Below, piece by piece: positions 15,989 to 25,798 of a DNA stretch of 51,268 nt; position 1 is the first letter of the stretch; each line of letters opens with the position of its first letter. The notes under the pieces are model-generated. The model was not told where the DNA came from. It saw only the letters and a list, made by a program, of their open reading frames with translations, and ran no database searches. Origin of the DNA: an uncultured Collinsella sp. (GTDB taxonomy: Bacteria; Actinomycetota; Coriobacteriia; Coriobacteriales; Coriobacteriaceae); NCBI GenBank assembly GCA_958427355.1, contig CAUACA010000016.1, positions 1 to 51,268 of the forward strand. The letters run 5' to 3'. A program made the position numbers and the translations under genes.

Positions 15989-18655
15989 ATGACACCTCTC
16001 GCAAAATGTCTCCCGCGCGAGCTGCGCCGCAATATCGGCAAGTACCTGGGCATCTTTCTTCTTATGTGCGGAAGCATCGCCCTCACCTCGGGCTTTTTGC
16101 TCGCGGCCCACTCCATCGGTTGCCTTATCGACGACATGCGCGATGCGTACACGATCGAGGACGGCCGCGTGACCACCTCCTTCGAGGCCACCAAAGACCA
16201 GCTCAAGGCTGCCGAGGACGCGGCCGGCGATGTCGGCGGCGTCACGCTCTACAAGAATTTCTCCATCGACGCCATCATCAAAAAGACCGCCGGCGACGAC
16301 GGCACCAAGCGCACGCTGCGCACCTATGCGCACCGCACCAAGGTCGATATCGCGTCCTACTGTGAGGGCAGGGAACCCAAGGCGGACGACGAGGTGGCAA
16401 TCGACCGTGTCTTCGCCACCAATAACAACCTGTCCGTGGGCGATAAAGTCGAGCTCGAGGGTCGCACCTACACCATCTGCGGCATCATGACCCAGCCCGA
16501 TAGCCAGGCGCTGTTCCTCAACAATTCGGACTTTACGGTGAACACCATCACGTACGGTGTGGCCGAGGTCACCGACGCCGGCTTTGCCGCGCTTAAGGAC
16601 GCCGGCGGCGCGCCTGCCTACACCTACTCCTTTACCTTTACCGATCGCGATCTCTCCACCGCGGATCGCGTCGATGCGGAGCAGGATATGGTGGAGGCGC
16701 TCACCGATGCCGATGCACGCGTGGATGACCTCATCGACGCCGATTCCAACCAGGGTATTGGCTACGCGCGCGACGACGTGGACGGCGACTCCACGATGTG
16801 GATGACGCTGCTCGACATCATCATCGTGATCATGGCGTTTGTCTTTGTGGTGCTCACCGACGCCACCATCGAGGAGGAGAGCGCCATTATCGGCACGCTG
16901 CTCGCCAGCGGCTACCGCCGCCGCGAGATCGTGCTGCACTACCTGGCACTTCCCGCCATCGTGGGCGTGGTCGCGGCGCTTTTGGGCACTGCGCTCGGCG
17001 TTGTGTTCTTTACCGAGCCCATGCGCAGTCTCTACTACGGCTCGTACAGTCTGCCGCCCTTCCAGGTGTACTGGAGCTGGGAAATCTTTGTGAAGTGCGC
17101 CGTGGTTCCCGCCGCCGCGCTCATCCTCATCACGCTGGTGGGTCTGCTCCGCAAAATGGGCAAGACGCCGTTGCAGTTCCTTCGTCACGAGGCGAGCGGC
17201 AAGTCGGGTACCAAGCGTGGTATGCAACTGCCGGAGCGCATGGGTTTTGTTTCCCGCTTCCGCTTGCGTATCTTCCTGCGCAATCTGGGCAACTTCGCCA
17301 CGCTCTTCGTGGGCATTGCATTTGCGTCGCTACTGCTGCTCTTTGGCCTGGCGATTCTGCCCACGATGACGCACTATGCGGACAACCTCGAGACAAGCCT
17401 GGTCGCCGAGCACCAGTACACGCTCAAGGCGCCGCTGGAGCTCGAGGGCACTGCCGAGGAGCGCGAGCAGTGGTCGGCACTCGAGCGTTTGCAGTCGGTT
17501 GACGGCGCACTGCTTTCTGCCGCTCAGGATGCCGATGACGAGCTTGACGACGCGGCCGATGCAGCGCAGGCGGCAGCCGATGCCGCGACCAGCGCTCCGT
17601 CTGCCGAGAGCCTGGCCGCGGCGCAGGACGCGCTCGCCAAGGTCCAGGACAAGAAGGATGCGCTTTATGCGCGCCTCGATGACCTTGCCGATGCCCTCGG
17701 CTGCAACCGCGACGAGGCTATCGACCTGATTGACAAGGCCTCTAAGATTGACACCGACAACGACGATATCCACCCGGTCAATACGACCGATAACGGCGCG
17801 GGCGCAATCGCACAGGCCGAGAAATACGCCGTCTACCAGCTGCAATACGATCGCGGCGACGGAAATGGGCAGGAGACGATTTCTGTCTACGGCATCTCGC
17901 CCGATTCGCGCTACTGGAAAGGGCTGGACGTCGGCGACGGACGCGTCGTCTTTGGCGGTGGCTTGCTCGACAAGTTTGGCTGGAGCGAGGGCCAGAAGGT
18001 CACGCTCAGCGACAAGTACGAGGGTGAGTATTATTCCCTTGAGTACGCGGGCAAGGACTGTGCCTGGGGCTCCAAGTCGGACATGAATATCTATATGAGT
18101 ATCGACGACTTTAATGAGCTGTTCGACAACGACGCCGCCTACTTTAACGGCTATGTAAGCAACGAGAAGCTCGACCTCGATGCTCGTTACTTTGCCGGCG
18201 ACACCACGCCCGACGACATGCGCGCCGTGGGCGACCAATTCATCGGCATGATGAGCAAAATGATCGGAATGATGGTCGGGCTCGCGGTGTTCATCTTCTT
18301 GCTGTTTATGTACCTGCTGACCAAGGCTGTGATCGACCACAGTGCCCGTTCGATCAGCTACATGAAAGTCTTTGGCTATCGCGATGGCGAGATCTCGCAT
18401 CTGTACATCCGCTCGATCACGCTGTGCGTGGCGGCGTCACTCGTGCTGAGCCTGCCGGTCATTATTGGCTCGCTAACGGCCATCTTCCGTTCGATGCTGC
18501 TCGCCTATAACGGCAATATCGAGATCTACGTGCCCGCTTGGTCCATGGCGGCGTGCGTGGGCATTGGCTTTGCGACCTACCTGGTCGTGGCGCTGCTGCA
18601 CACGCGCTCCATCAAGCGCGTCAGCTTGGCCGAAGCCCTCAAAGTGCAGGAGTAA
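15989..18655 (+). CDS. Large FtsX-domain ABC permease
   Basis: An 888-residue permease made of two FtsX-like halves. One N-terminal segment (about 18-40) is followed by an extracytoplasmic domain to about 265, then three segments (about 268-390) including DATIEEESAIIGTLLASGYR, the usual FtsX coupling loop. The second half begins near 420 with a further segment and a long outer domain (about 475-750) with an Ala/Asp-rich coiled coil at about 510-585, then three C-terminal segments. Such proteins export or sense lipids and peptides. The ATG at 15989 is preferred; the TTG at 15974 lies inside the ATPase gene. The family 1 repeat copy B starts one base after its stop codon. Confidence 0.88.
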   Translation: MTPLAKCLPRELRRNIGKYLGIFLLMCGSIALTSGFLLAAHSIGCLIDDMRDAYTIEDGRVTTSFEATKDQLKAAEDAAGDVGGVTLYKNFSIDAIIKKTAGDDGTKRTLRTYAHRTKVDIASYCEGREPKADDEVAIDRVFATNNNLSVGDKVELEGRTYTICGIMTQPDSQALFLNNSDFTVNTITYGVAEVTDAGFAALKDAGGAPAYTYSFTFTDRDLSTADRVDAEQDMVEALTDADARVDDLIDADSNQGIGYARDDVDGDSTMWMTLLDIIIVIMAFVFVVLTDATIEEESAIIGTLLASGYRRREIVLHYLALPAIVGVVAALLGTALGVVFFTEPMRSLYYGSYSLPPFQVYWSWEIFVKCAVVPAAALILITLVGLLRKMGKTPLQFLRHEASGKSGTKRGMQLPERMGFVSRFRLRIFLRNLGNFATLFVGIAFASLLLLFGLAILPTMTHYADNLETSLVAEHQYTLKAPLELEGTAEEREQWSALERLQSVDGALLSAAQDADDELDDAADAAQAAADAATSAPSAESLAAAQDALAKVQDKKDALYARLDDLADALGCNRDEAIDLIDKASKIDTDNDDIHPVNTTDNGAGAIAQAEKYAVYQLQYDRGDGNGQETISVYGISPDSRYWKGLDVGDGRVVFGGGLLDKFGWSEGQKVTLSDKYEGEYYSLEYAGKDCAWGSKSDMNIYMSIDDFNELFDNDAAYFNGYVSNEKLDLDARYFAGDTTPDDMRAVGDQFIGMMSKMIGMMVGLAVFIFLLFMYLLTKAVIDHSARSISYMKVFGYRDGEISHLYIRSITLCVAASLVLSLPVIIGSLTAIFRSMLLAYNGNIEIYVPAWSMAACVGIGFATYLVVALLHTRSIKRVSLAEALKVQE

Positions 18656-18656
18656 T

Positions 18657-18817
18657 CATCGGGGACAGTCTTTGCCGGTTCGCCGGCCGTGCTGGCAAGG
18701 ACTGTCCCCAGCTGCCGGCAGGAAAGGAACGTCCCTAGCTGCCAGGCGGCGAGGCACTCATTTAAGTCCGTCCCCAATGAGTGGTTTCAGTCATTTAAGT
18801 CTGTCCCCAATGACTAG
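18657..18817. repeat. REP-like repeat cluster, family 1 (copy B)
   Basis: The same order and orientation as copy A: stem GGGGACAGTCTTTGCC (18661-18676) with GGCAAGGACTGTCCCC (18694-18709), then CTGCCGGCAGGAAAGGAACG, then two CATTTAAGTCxGTCCCCAATGA units (about 18759 and 18792). It probably also supplies the 3' hairpin of the permease mRNA. Confidence 0.85.
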
Positions 18818-18826
18818 GTTCCGTAC

Positions 18827-18857
18827 TTGACTTTAACTCTGCTTTAACTGGTACCAT
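18827..18857 (+). promoter_or_regulatory. Possible promoter of the DUF362 gene
   Basis: TTGACT (18827-18832) with TACCAT (18852-18857) at 19-nt spacing, 42 bp before the start codon. The spacing is long, so the assignment is tentative. The sequence directly follows repeat copy B. Confidence 0.35.
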
Positions 18858-18899
18858 CCTCTATGTCTGTAACGCCATATAGACCGAGGGGATAGATCT

Positions 18900-20105
18900 A
18901 TGACCGCAACTGCACCCGCAGCACCCGCTAAGGTGTACTTCACCAACCTGCGCACGCATGCTCGCGAGAGCCAGCTCGACAAGCTCAAGCGCCTCATCCG
19001 TCACGCCGGAATTGAGCAGATCGACTTTGAGAACAAGTTCGTCGCCATCAAGATTCACTTTGGCGAGCTGGGCAACCTGAGCTTTTTGCGCCCCAACTAC
19101 GCCCGCGCCGTCGCGGACGTCGTGAAGGAGCTGGGCGGCAAGCCCTTCCTCACCGACTGCAATACGCTCTATGTCGGTAGCCGCAAAAACGCGCTCGAGC
19201 ACATCGACACCGCCTACCAGAACGGCTTTACCCCGTATGCTACGGGTTGCCAGATCATCATCGCCGACGGCCTCAAGGGCGCCGACGAGGCGCTTGTCCC
19301 GGTCGAGGGCGGCGAGTACGTGCACGAGGCCAAGATCGGTCAGGCGCTCATGGACGCCGATATCGTGATCAGCCTCACCCACTTTAAGGGCCATGAGCAG
19401 GCCGGCTTTGGCGGTGCCATGAAGAACCTGGGCATGGGAGGCGGTAGCCGTGCCGGCAAGATGGAGCAGCATGCCGCCGGCAAGCCGAACGTCGCGACCG
19501 AGCACTGCATTGGCTGCCGTGCCTGCGAAAAGATCTGCGCGCACAACGCTATCTCGTTCGACGACACCCGCGAGCGCGAGCTTGTCAACGGCAACACCCG
19601 CACGGTCCACGTCGCTGCCATCGACCACGATCGCTGCGTGGGCTGCGGCCGCTGCATCGGCGTGTGCAACCAGGACGCCATCAAGCCCGGCTATGAAGCC
19701 GCGGCCGACGTGCTCAACTGCAAGATCGCCGAGTATACGAAGGCCGTTGTCGACGGCCGCCCGAGCTTCCACATCTCGCTTGCCATGGACATCAGTCCCA
19801 ACTGCGACTGTCATCCCGAAAACGATACGCCTATCGTCAACGATATCGGCATGTTCGCGAGCTTCGACCCGGTCGCCATCGACCAGGCCTGCGCCGATGC
19901 CGTCATGGCATCCGAGCCGCTGCCCAACACCGAGCTCACCGACAGCGCCGCCAAGATGGAGCATAACCACGAGCATCTGGAGGGCGAGCAGGCGCACGAC
20001 CCCTTCTGCATCACGCATCCCGACACCGACTGGCGCGCGTGCATCGCGCACGCCGAAAAGATCGGCCTGGGCACGAGCGAGTATGAGCTCATCGAGGTCA
20101 AGTAG
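18900..20105 (+). CDS. DUF362-family iron-sulfur protein with two 4Fe-4S motifs
   Basis: A 401-residue cytoplasmic protein. Residues 1 to about 195 and about 270-340 match DUF362 (KIHFGELGN, LTHFKGHEQAGFGGAMKNLG, MDISPNCDCHPENDTP). A ferredoxin insert at about 200-260 has CIGCRACEKIC and CVGCGRCIGVC, enough for two 4Fe-4S clusters. The family is widespread in anaerobes; its reaction is not established, and electron transfer or a cluster-dependent role is inferred from the motifs. GAGGGG (18886-18891) gives 8-nt spacing to the ATG. It is monocistronic, with a strong terminator at 20153. Confidence 0.88.
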   Translation: MTATAPAAPAKVYFTNLRTHARESQLDKLKRLIRHAGIEQIDFENKFVAIKIHFGELGNLSFLRPNYARAVADVVKELGGKPFLTDCNTLYVGSRKNALEHIDTAYQNGFTPYATGCQIIIADGLKGADEALVPVEGGEYVHEAKIGQALMDADIVISLTHFKGHEQAGFGGAMKNLGMGGGSRAGKMEQHAAGKPNVATEHCIGCRACEKICAHNAISFDDTRERELVNGNTRTVHVAAIDHDRCVGCGRCIGVCNQDAIKPGYEAAADVLNCKIAEYTKAVVDGRPSFHISLAMDISPNCDCHPENDTPIVNDIGMFASFDPVAIDQACADAVMASEPLPNTELTDSAAKMEHNHEHLEGEQAHDPFCITHPDTDWRACIAHAEKIGLGTSEYELIEVK

Positions 20106-20152
20106 CGCCTAGCTATTGGACAAAATAAGCGCCTTTGTAGCGTAATCTGAGC

Positions 20153-20191
20153 AAAAGCCGCCCACGAGCCCAATGCTTGCGGGCGGCTTTT
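20153..20191. terminator. Bidirectional terminator between convergent genes
   Basis: AAAAGCCGCCC (20153-20163) pairs with GGGCGGCTTTT (20181-20191). The A-run on one side and T-run on the other let it act for both the DUF362 gene and the hydrolase gene on the minus strand. Confidence 0.85.
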
Positions 20192-20267
20192 CAGAAGTGC
20201 GGTGAAAAAACGAATACCGCCGACTACAAACCGATTTTGGCAACAAAACCTCAGACGTTGCTTTTGC

Positions 20268-21233
20268 CTAAAAATTCTTGTCGAGGAAGTTGTCGACCGT
20301 GTTCCAGTAGAGTTCGGGGTCGATCTGCGCGCTCTTGGCGTGGGTGGCGCCATGGACGGTGAGCTTTTGCTTGACCTTGCTGGCGCACGCGTCGTAGTTT
20401 TGGTCGAGCATGCTGTACGGCACAAAGGTGTCTTGGTCACCGTGGATAAACAGCATGGGAACCGTCGCGCGCTTGAGCTGTTCCACGCTGCTCGCCTTAT
20501 GAAAGTCGTAGCCCGCGCGCACGTTGCACACCAAGTTTGCTACATCGAGCAAGGGAAAGCTGGGCAGGCCGAACACGTCCTTGAGCTGCAGAGAAAACTC
20601 GTCCCAAACACTCGTATAACCGCAGTCCTCGATAATGCATTTCACGTTTGCAGGCAGAGATTCCCCCGCGACGTTCATGGCGGTTGCCGCACCCATCGAC
20701 TCGCCAAAGACCAGGATGCGCGCCTCGGGGTCAGCCTGAACGATCCGCCCGATCCATGCAACGACATCGAGCCGCTCAGGCCAGCCCATGCCGATATAGT
20801 CGCCGCCGGAGCGCTCGTGGGCGCGGGCGGCGGGTGCGAGTACGCTCATGCCGCGGTCGTGGAATCGCTTGACGTATCGGGCCATACCGATGGGCTCGTT
20901 GGTATATCCATGCAGGCAGACGGCGTAGTCGTGCGTGCTCTCCGACGCAGCAAAATACCAGGCGGCAAGCTCGGTCCCGTCATCTGCGGTGAGGCTGCTG
21001 CTCTCGCGATTCTCTTTAAACCACGCCCGCGCCTCGGTTTCCTCGGCATCCGGCTGCTCACCTTCTTTGTCGTTCTTGCTATCCTGCATCATCTTCATGG
21101 TGTATGGCGCGCGGGGATTCAGCGCGAAGTCAAACAGAAAGTTGCCGGCAAATCCGAGCAGCGCAACGACAGCCACCAGTGCAACGATGCCGGCTATCTT
21201 GAGCTTTCGATGGGAACGTGCGTTTTGAGACAT
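20268..21233 (-). CDS. Membrane-anchored alpha/beta hydrolase
   Basis: A 321-residue serine hydrolase. The N-terminus has one uncleaved-looking membrane segment (about 12-33), which probably holds the enzyme on the outer face of the membrane, followed by a linker and the hydrolase fold from about 75. The nucleophile elbow is GESMG, the acid is likely in HGDQDTFVP and the catalytic histidine in HGATHAKS. CLHGYTNEP carries the oxyanion-hole region. It resembles the group of extracellular peptidase/esterase-like hydrolases (FrsA/BAAT-like fold); the substrate is unknown. It is transcribed away from the hemolysin-III gene. Confidence 0.85.
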   Translation of the reverse strand: MSQNARSHRKLKIAGIVALVAVVALLGFAGNFLFDFALNPRAPYTMKMMQDSKNDKEGEQPDAEETEARAWFKENRESSSLTADDGTELAAWYFAASESTHDYAVCLHGYTNEPIGMARYVKRFHDRGMSVLAPAARAHERSGGDYIGMGWPERLDVVAWIGRIVQADPEARILVFGESMGAATAMNVAGESLPANVKCIIEDCGYTSVWDEFSLQLKDVFGLPSFPLLDVANLVCNVRAGYDFHKASSVEQLKRATVPMLFIHGDQDTFVPYSMLDQNYDACASKVKQKLTVHGATHAKSAQIDPELYWNTVDNFLDKNF

Positions 21234-21270
21234 AAGAAGCTTTCCTATAAGATGTTAATACATCAACATT

Positions 21271-21312
21271 TAATGCAAGCGCATTATGGACGTTCGCCGT
21301 TGATGCGTCAAC
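21271..21312. promoter_or_regulatory. Two palindromes in the divergent intergenic region
   Basis: TAATGC-AAGC-GCATTA (21271-21286) and GTTGA-TGCG-TCAAC (21299-21312) lie between the hydrolase gene (minus) and the hemolysin-III gene (plus). They are candidate operator sites; the binding protein is unknown. Confidence 0.4.
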
Positions 21313-21375
21313 AGGCAAAGAATGGGTAAACAAAGGGTCACGTATGGTGCAAATTTCGCACGTACCTAGACGCTT

Positions 21376-21384
21376 TGATATAGT
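21376..21384 (+). promoter_or_regulatory. Extended -10 promoter of the hemolysin-III gene
   Basis: TGA-TATAGT gives an extended -10 (TGn plus TATAGT) 35 bp before the start codon. No good -35 is present, which is usual for extended -10 promoters. Confidence 0.5.
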
Positions 21385-21419
21385 GTTGAGAACTCTTTAC
21401 GTTGGAGGATGTAACCGGC

Positions 21420-22103
21420 ATGTCCGATTCGAGCGACAGTTCTAAGCCGCGACCCAAGACCGCGGCCGTTCCACACTACACGGTGGGCGAGGAGATCATG
21501 AACTCCGTCACCCATGGTGTCGGCTGCCTGCTGGGTATCGCGGGCCTGGTGCTCCTGATCGTATTCGCCGCCCTGCGCGGCGGAGGCCCGGCCCACATGG
21601 CCGCGGCGATTGTCTATGGCGTTAGCATTATCCTCGAATACCTAGCCTCCACGCTCTACCACGCGATTCAGCCCGTGCGCGCCAAGCGCGTGTTCCGCAT
21701 CATCGATCACAGTTGCATCTACCTGCTCATTGCGGGCAGCTATACGCCGTTTTGCCTCATCACACTGGCAAACGACGGCGGCGCCGTGCTGTTCTTTGCC
21801 GTATGGGCCATCGCCATTATCGGCATCGCCCTCGAGTGCTTCCTACGCGAGCGTCAACCGCACTGGGTAAGCGGCCTGGTCTACCTGCTGATGGGCTGGC
21901 TCGTCGTTTTTAAGCTGCCCGAACTTGTGGCGCTGCTCAACCCCGTGGCACTTGCCCTGCTCGCCGTCGGCGGCGTGTGCTACACCGCGGGCGTGCCGTT
22001 CTATATCGCCAAAAACGTGCGCTATCTTCACAGCGTGTTTCACCTGTGGGTGCTCGCCGGCAGCATCTTCCAGTTCATGGCGGTGATTCTCTTCGTAATC
22101 TAG
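21420..22103 (+). CDS. trhA: Hemolysin III / PAQR-family membrane protein
   Basis: A 227-residue protein with seven membrane helices of the TrhA/YqfA/PAQR family. The family signature residues are visible: EEIMNSVTHGVG, STLYHA, RIIDHSCIYLLIAGSYTP and YLHSVFHLWVLAGS; the histidines and aspartate form the buried metal site. Bacterial members are linked to membrane lipid homeostasis. The ATG at 21420 is preceded by GGAGG (21404-21408) at an 11-nt distance, slightly long; the TTG at 21402 lies upstream of that site and has none of its own. An ATG-TAA pair at 21408 sits right on the ribosome site. Confidence 0.88.
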   Translation: MSDSSDSSKPRPKTAAVPHYTVGEEIMNSVTHGVGCLLGIAGLVLLIVFAALRGGGPAHMAAAIVYGVSIILEYLASTLYHAIQPVRAKRVFRIIDHSCIYLLIAGSYTPFCLITLANDGGAVLFFAVWAIAIIGIALECFLRERQPHWVSGLVYLLMGWLVVFKLPELVALLNPVALALLAVGGVCYTAGVPFYIAKNVRYLHSVFHLWVLAGSIFQFMAVILFVI

Positions 22104-22213
22104 CGACCACGCCTGCGCGCCCGCGTCCTTGTTTGGGCGCCGGTGCAATTGCCGTATCCGCCGTCAACGTTTTAATCCGACGTCCCGAATCTTGGAGGTT
22201 CGAGAAACTCCCG

Positions 22214-23587
<1,374 letters not shown>

Positions 23588-23611
23588 GACAAGGAAGAGT
23601 AGGGGAGAGTT

Positions 23612-24445
23612 ATGGCAGGCCTGTTCAACATCCTTAAGGTCACCGTCAGCGAGGACAAGATCTGCGCGCATGTGCTGGTGAACCCCGGCATGCCGCTCGT
23701 GACCTCGGAGGACATCGAGGCTACGGCGCGCGTGTACTACCTGGTGCCCGCGATTGCCAAGCACCTGTGCCTGGGCGATTCCGGCCGCGAGTTCCAGGAC
23801 TGCATGGGTCAGACCGAGCTCTGCCATCTGCTGGAGCACGTGACGGTCGAGCTCATGAACGAGACCGGGCTTGCCGGCAGCATCTCGTGCGGCCGCACGC
23901 GCGTAAGCGAGCACGACGAGCGCGTTTTTGAGGTTGAGCTTTCGTGCCCCGACGACGCGCTGGCCATCGGTGCGCTGTCTTCGGCCACCTTTATGATGGA
24001 CTGGGCGTACCTGCACGCCGACCAGCCTGCCCCCGACGTGGAAGGCACGGTCGCGGGCCTGCGCAACCTGGTGCTGGGCATGCGCGCCGAGGCCGAGGGC
24101 AAGGATCCTCACGAGGCCGTCGCCGCTGCGAACGGCGAAGATGCTGCCGAGGACGAGGGCGCTGACGAGGGCGATGTGCCGGTCGACGCCGAGCCCGTTG
24201 TCGATGCGACCGCCGAGCCCGTTCCCGCCGAGCCCCAGGGCGTCCCCAACTTTGACGACGAGCCCCAGGTGACGATTGATACCGAGGGCGCGGTTGCCGA
24301 GAACCACGAGGCCTCCGCTGCCGTCTTTGGCGGTGCGGCGACGGTTCCGGCAGGACCTGCGCATGAGGGCGGTCTGCCGCTCGTGGACGGCGCCGGCGAG
24401 GACCCGGGTGCCACGGTGGCCATGCCGGCTATGCCTCAGGAGTAG
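23612..24445 (+). CDS. Stand-alone protein resembling the cyanophycin synthetase N-terminal domain, with acidic tail
   Basis: A 277-residue protein. Residues 1 to about 155 resemble the N-terminal domain of cyanophycin synthetase CphA, notably CHLLEHVTVELMNETG followed by SCGRTR (92-97) and an Ala-rich helix (ALAIGALSSATFMMDW). An HxxEH motif is present (H72, E75, H76, then E80), the inverse of the classic zinc HExxH motif; a similar site in the N-domain of some CphA enzymes is reported to hydrolyse cyanophycin. The ATP-grasp and Mur-ligase domains of CphA are absent. Residues 160-277 are acidic, Ala/Asp/Glu/Pro-rich and probably disordered. It starts 24 bp after the CNNM gene. The assignment is from motif memory, so function is a hypothesis. 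Confidence 0.65.
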   Translation: MAGLFNILKVTVSEDKICAHVLVNPGMPLVTSEDIEATARVYYLVPAIAKHLCLGDSGREFQDCMGQTELCHLLEHVTVELMNETGLAGSISCGRTRVSEHDERVFEVELSCPDDALAIGALSSATFMMDWAYLHADQPAPDVEGTVAGLRNLVLGMRAEAEGKDPHEAVAAANGEDAAEDEGADEGDVPVDAEPVVDATAEPVPAEPQGVPNFDDEPQVTIDTEGAVAENHEASAAVFGGAATVPAGPAHEGGLPLVDGAGEDPGATVAMPAMPQE

Positions 24446-24524
24446 GCCTACGCGTTTATCACCATCACGTACCTGCGCCTTTGCCGTACGCAGATGAGCG
24501 GAGCGGCAAGTGATGTGCTGCGGG

Positions 24525-24530
24525 TATAAT
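24525..24530 (+). promoter_or_regulatory. -10 box of the YtxH gene
   Basis: A perfect TATAAT 51 bp before the start codon. The -35 region is poor. A small hairpin, GGGCAC with GTGCCC (24549-24564), lies in the resulting leader. Confidence 0.6.
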
Positions 24531-24581
24531 GGACAGCATTCAAACGGTGGGCACCGACGTGCCCGCAGGAGAGGAATGATC

Positions 24582-24971
24582 ATGGGTAAGACTTTCAGCT
24601 TTGTCTCCGGCGCACTTTTTGGTGCCGCTGCCGGCGCTATTGTCGGCGTTGCTCTGGCCCCGCGTTCGGGCGCCGAGACCCGCGCCATGGCTGCCGATAT
24701 CGCCAACGACGCCTGGGACAATATGCGCGACACCTACGAGCACAGCGCCGAGGAGGCCCGTGCTGCGGTGAATGACTTTGGCCCGATGGTCGACGCCAAG
24801 ACCGACGACCTGCGCGCCAAGGTCGACCTTGCCCGCGAGCGCATGGACCAGCTGCGCGAGCAGCTCAACGACGCCATTTCGGGCGGCAACGTGACGCCTG
24901 CCGCCGACGTCGTGGTCGAGAACGCCGTCGAGGCTGATACCGAGGCTGCGGAGCCCTCGACCGAGGCATAA
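24582..24971 (+). CDS. YtxH domain protein
   Basis: A 129-residue small protein: a Gly/Ala-rich membrane segment at about 5-27 (SGALFGAAAGAIVGVALAPR) followed by the YtxH signature PRSGAETR and a long amphipathic helix or coiled coil to about 105. YtxH proteins are envelope-stress associated and of unknown mechanism. Two in-frame ATGs lie after AGGAGAGG (24567-24574): 24576 at 1 nt and 24582 at 7 nt; the second is chosen. The stop codon overlaps the next start by one base (TAATG). Confidence 0.85.
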   Translation: MGKTFSFVSGALFGAAAGAIVGVALAPRSGAETRAMAADIANDAWDNMRDTYEHSAEEARAAVNDFGPMVDAKTDDLRAKVDLARERMDQLREQLNDAISGGNVTPAADVVVENAVEADTEAAEPSTEA

Positions 24972-25726
24972 TGCGCGCCGGGGATTTTGTCGGCGCCAAG
25001 ATCTATCGCAAGCCTACCGAGGACAAGCGCACCAAAAAGGACGGCACACCGCGCAGCCCTAAAAAGCTCGGAAAGATTCACTTTCCGGTCTTTACCCCGG
25101 GCGGTACGCGCGTGGTCGGCTTTATGGTCCGCCAGTCCGATATCGCGGGCATGATCGAGCGTCCCGACCGATTCGTAGCGCTCGACGCCATTGGTGTCTA
25201 CGAGGGCGCCATTGCGGTCGATGACGTCAAGGACACGTACGATTCCGCCGCCGCTAAGCGCCTCGACATCAACTTGGACGATTGCATCATCTGGGTCGGT
25301 ATGGACGTGCGCACGGAATCGGGCGACGTCGTGGGCTATTGCTCGGACGTTGAGTTCAAGCCACGCTCGGGCATCGTGCAGGCATTCTATGTGACCGCCG
25401 GTGCTGCTTCGAGTGTTTTGGTTGGTGACACGCAGGTGCCGCCGACGATGCTGCGCGGCTACGAGAACGGTGCGATGGTCGTCTCGGACGAGGTCAAGTC
25501 GCTCGGGTATTCGGGCGGTGCGGCCGCCAAGGCCGCCGAGGCCAGCGTCGTGGTGGGCGACAAGGTCAAAAAGGGTGCCAAGGTACTCGACGACAAGGGA
25601 TCGGTTGCCGTGGACAAGGGCAGTCGCGCACTGGGCAAGCAGCTCGGCAAGACGCGCGGCATGTTCAAGGCCTTTAAGGACGAATACCAAAAGGCGAGCG
25701 GAGGCTCGTCAAAAGCTACAAAATAG
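24971..25726 (+). CDS. PRC-barrel domain protein
   Basis: A 251-residue protein, probably cytoplasmic. The first 90 residues or so and about 105-150 look like two PRC-barrel repeats (KLGKIHFPVFTPGGTRVVGF, and GDVVGYCSDVEFKPRSGIVQ). From about 175 the sequence is Lys/Ala/Gly-rich (GDKVKKGAKVLDDKGSVAVD) and probably flexible. PRC-barrels mediate protein or membrane contacts. It is translationally coupled to the YtxH gene, so the two products probably work at the same membrane site. It ends in a strong terminator. Confidence 0.75.
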   Translation: MRAGDFVGAKIYRKPTEDKRTKKDGTPRSPKKLGKIHFPVFTPGGTRVVGFMVRQSDIAGMIERPDRFVALDAIGVYEGAIAVDDVKDTYDSAAAKRLDINLDDCIIWVGMDVRTESGDVVGYCSDVEFKPRSGIVQAFYVTAGAASSVLVGDTQVPPTMLRGYENGAMVVSDEVKSLGYSGGAAAKAAEASVVVGDKVKKGAKVLDDKGSVAVDKGSRALGKQLGKTRGMFKAFKDEYQKASGGSSKATK

Positions 25727-25747
25727 CGACGTACCAAATGATGGGAG

Positions 25748-25777
25748 GCAAGCCGGAGACCTGTTGCTCCGGCTTGC
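25748..25777 (+). terminator. Terminator of the YtxH-PRC operon
   Basis: GCAAGCCGGAG (25748-25758) pairs perfectly with CTCCGGCTTGC (25767-25777) around an 8-nt loop. TGTGTTT follows, so the T-run is interrupted. Confidence 0.75.
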
Positions 25778-25798
25778 TGTGTTTATGGGGGAGGGCAC

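Noticed and set aside
20202..21329. 375-codon plus-strand frame over the hydrolase gene
   Set aside because: The minus-strand frame has the GESMG elbow and other hydrolase motifs; the plus-strand frame has no recognisable family and runs through the terminator.
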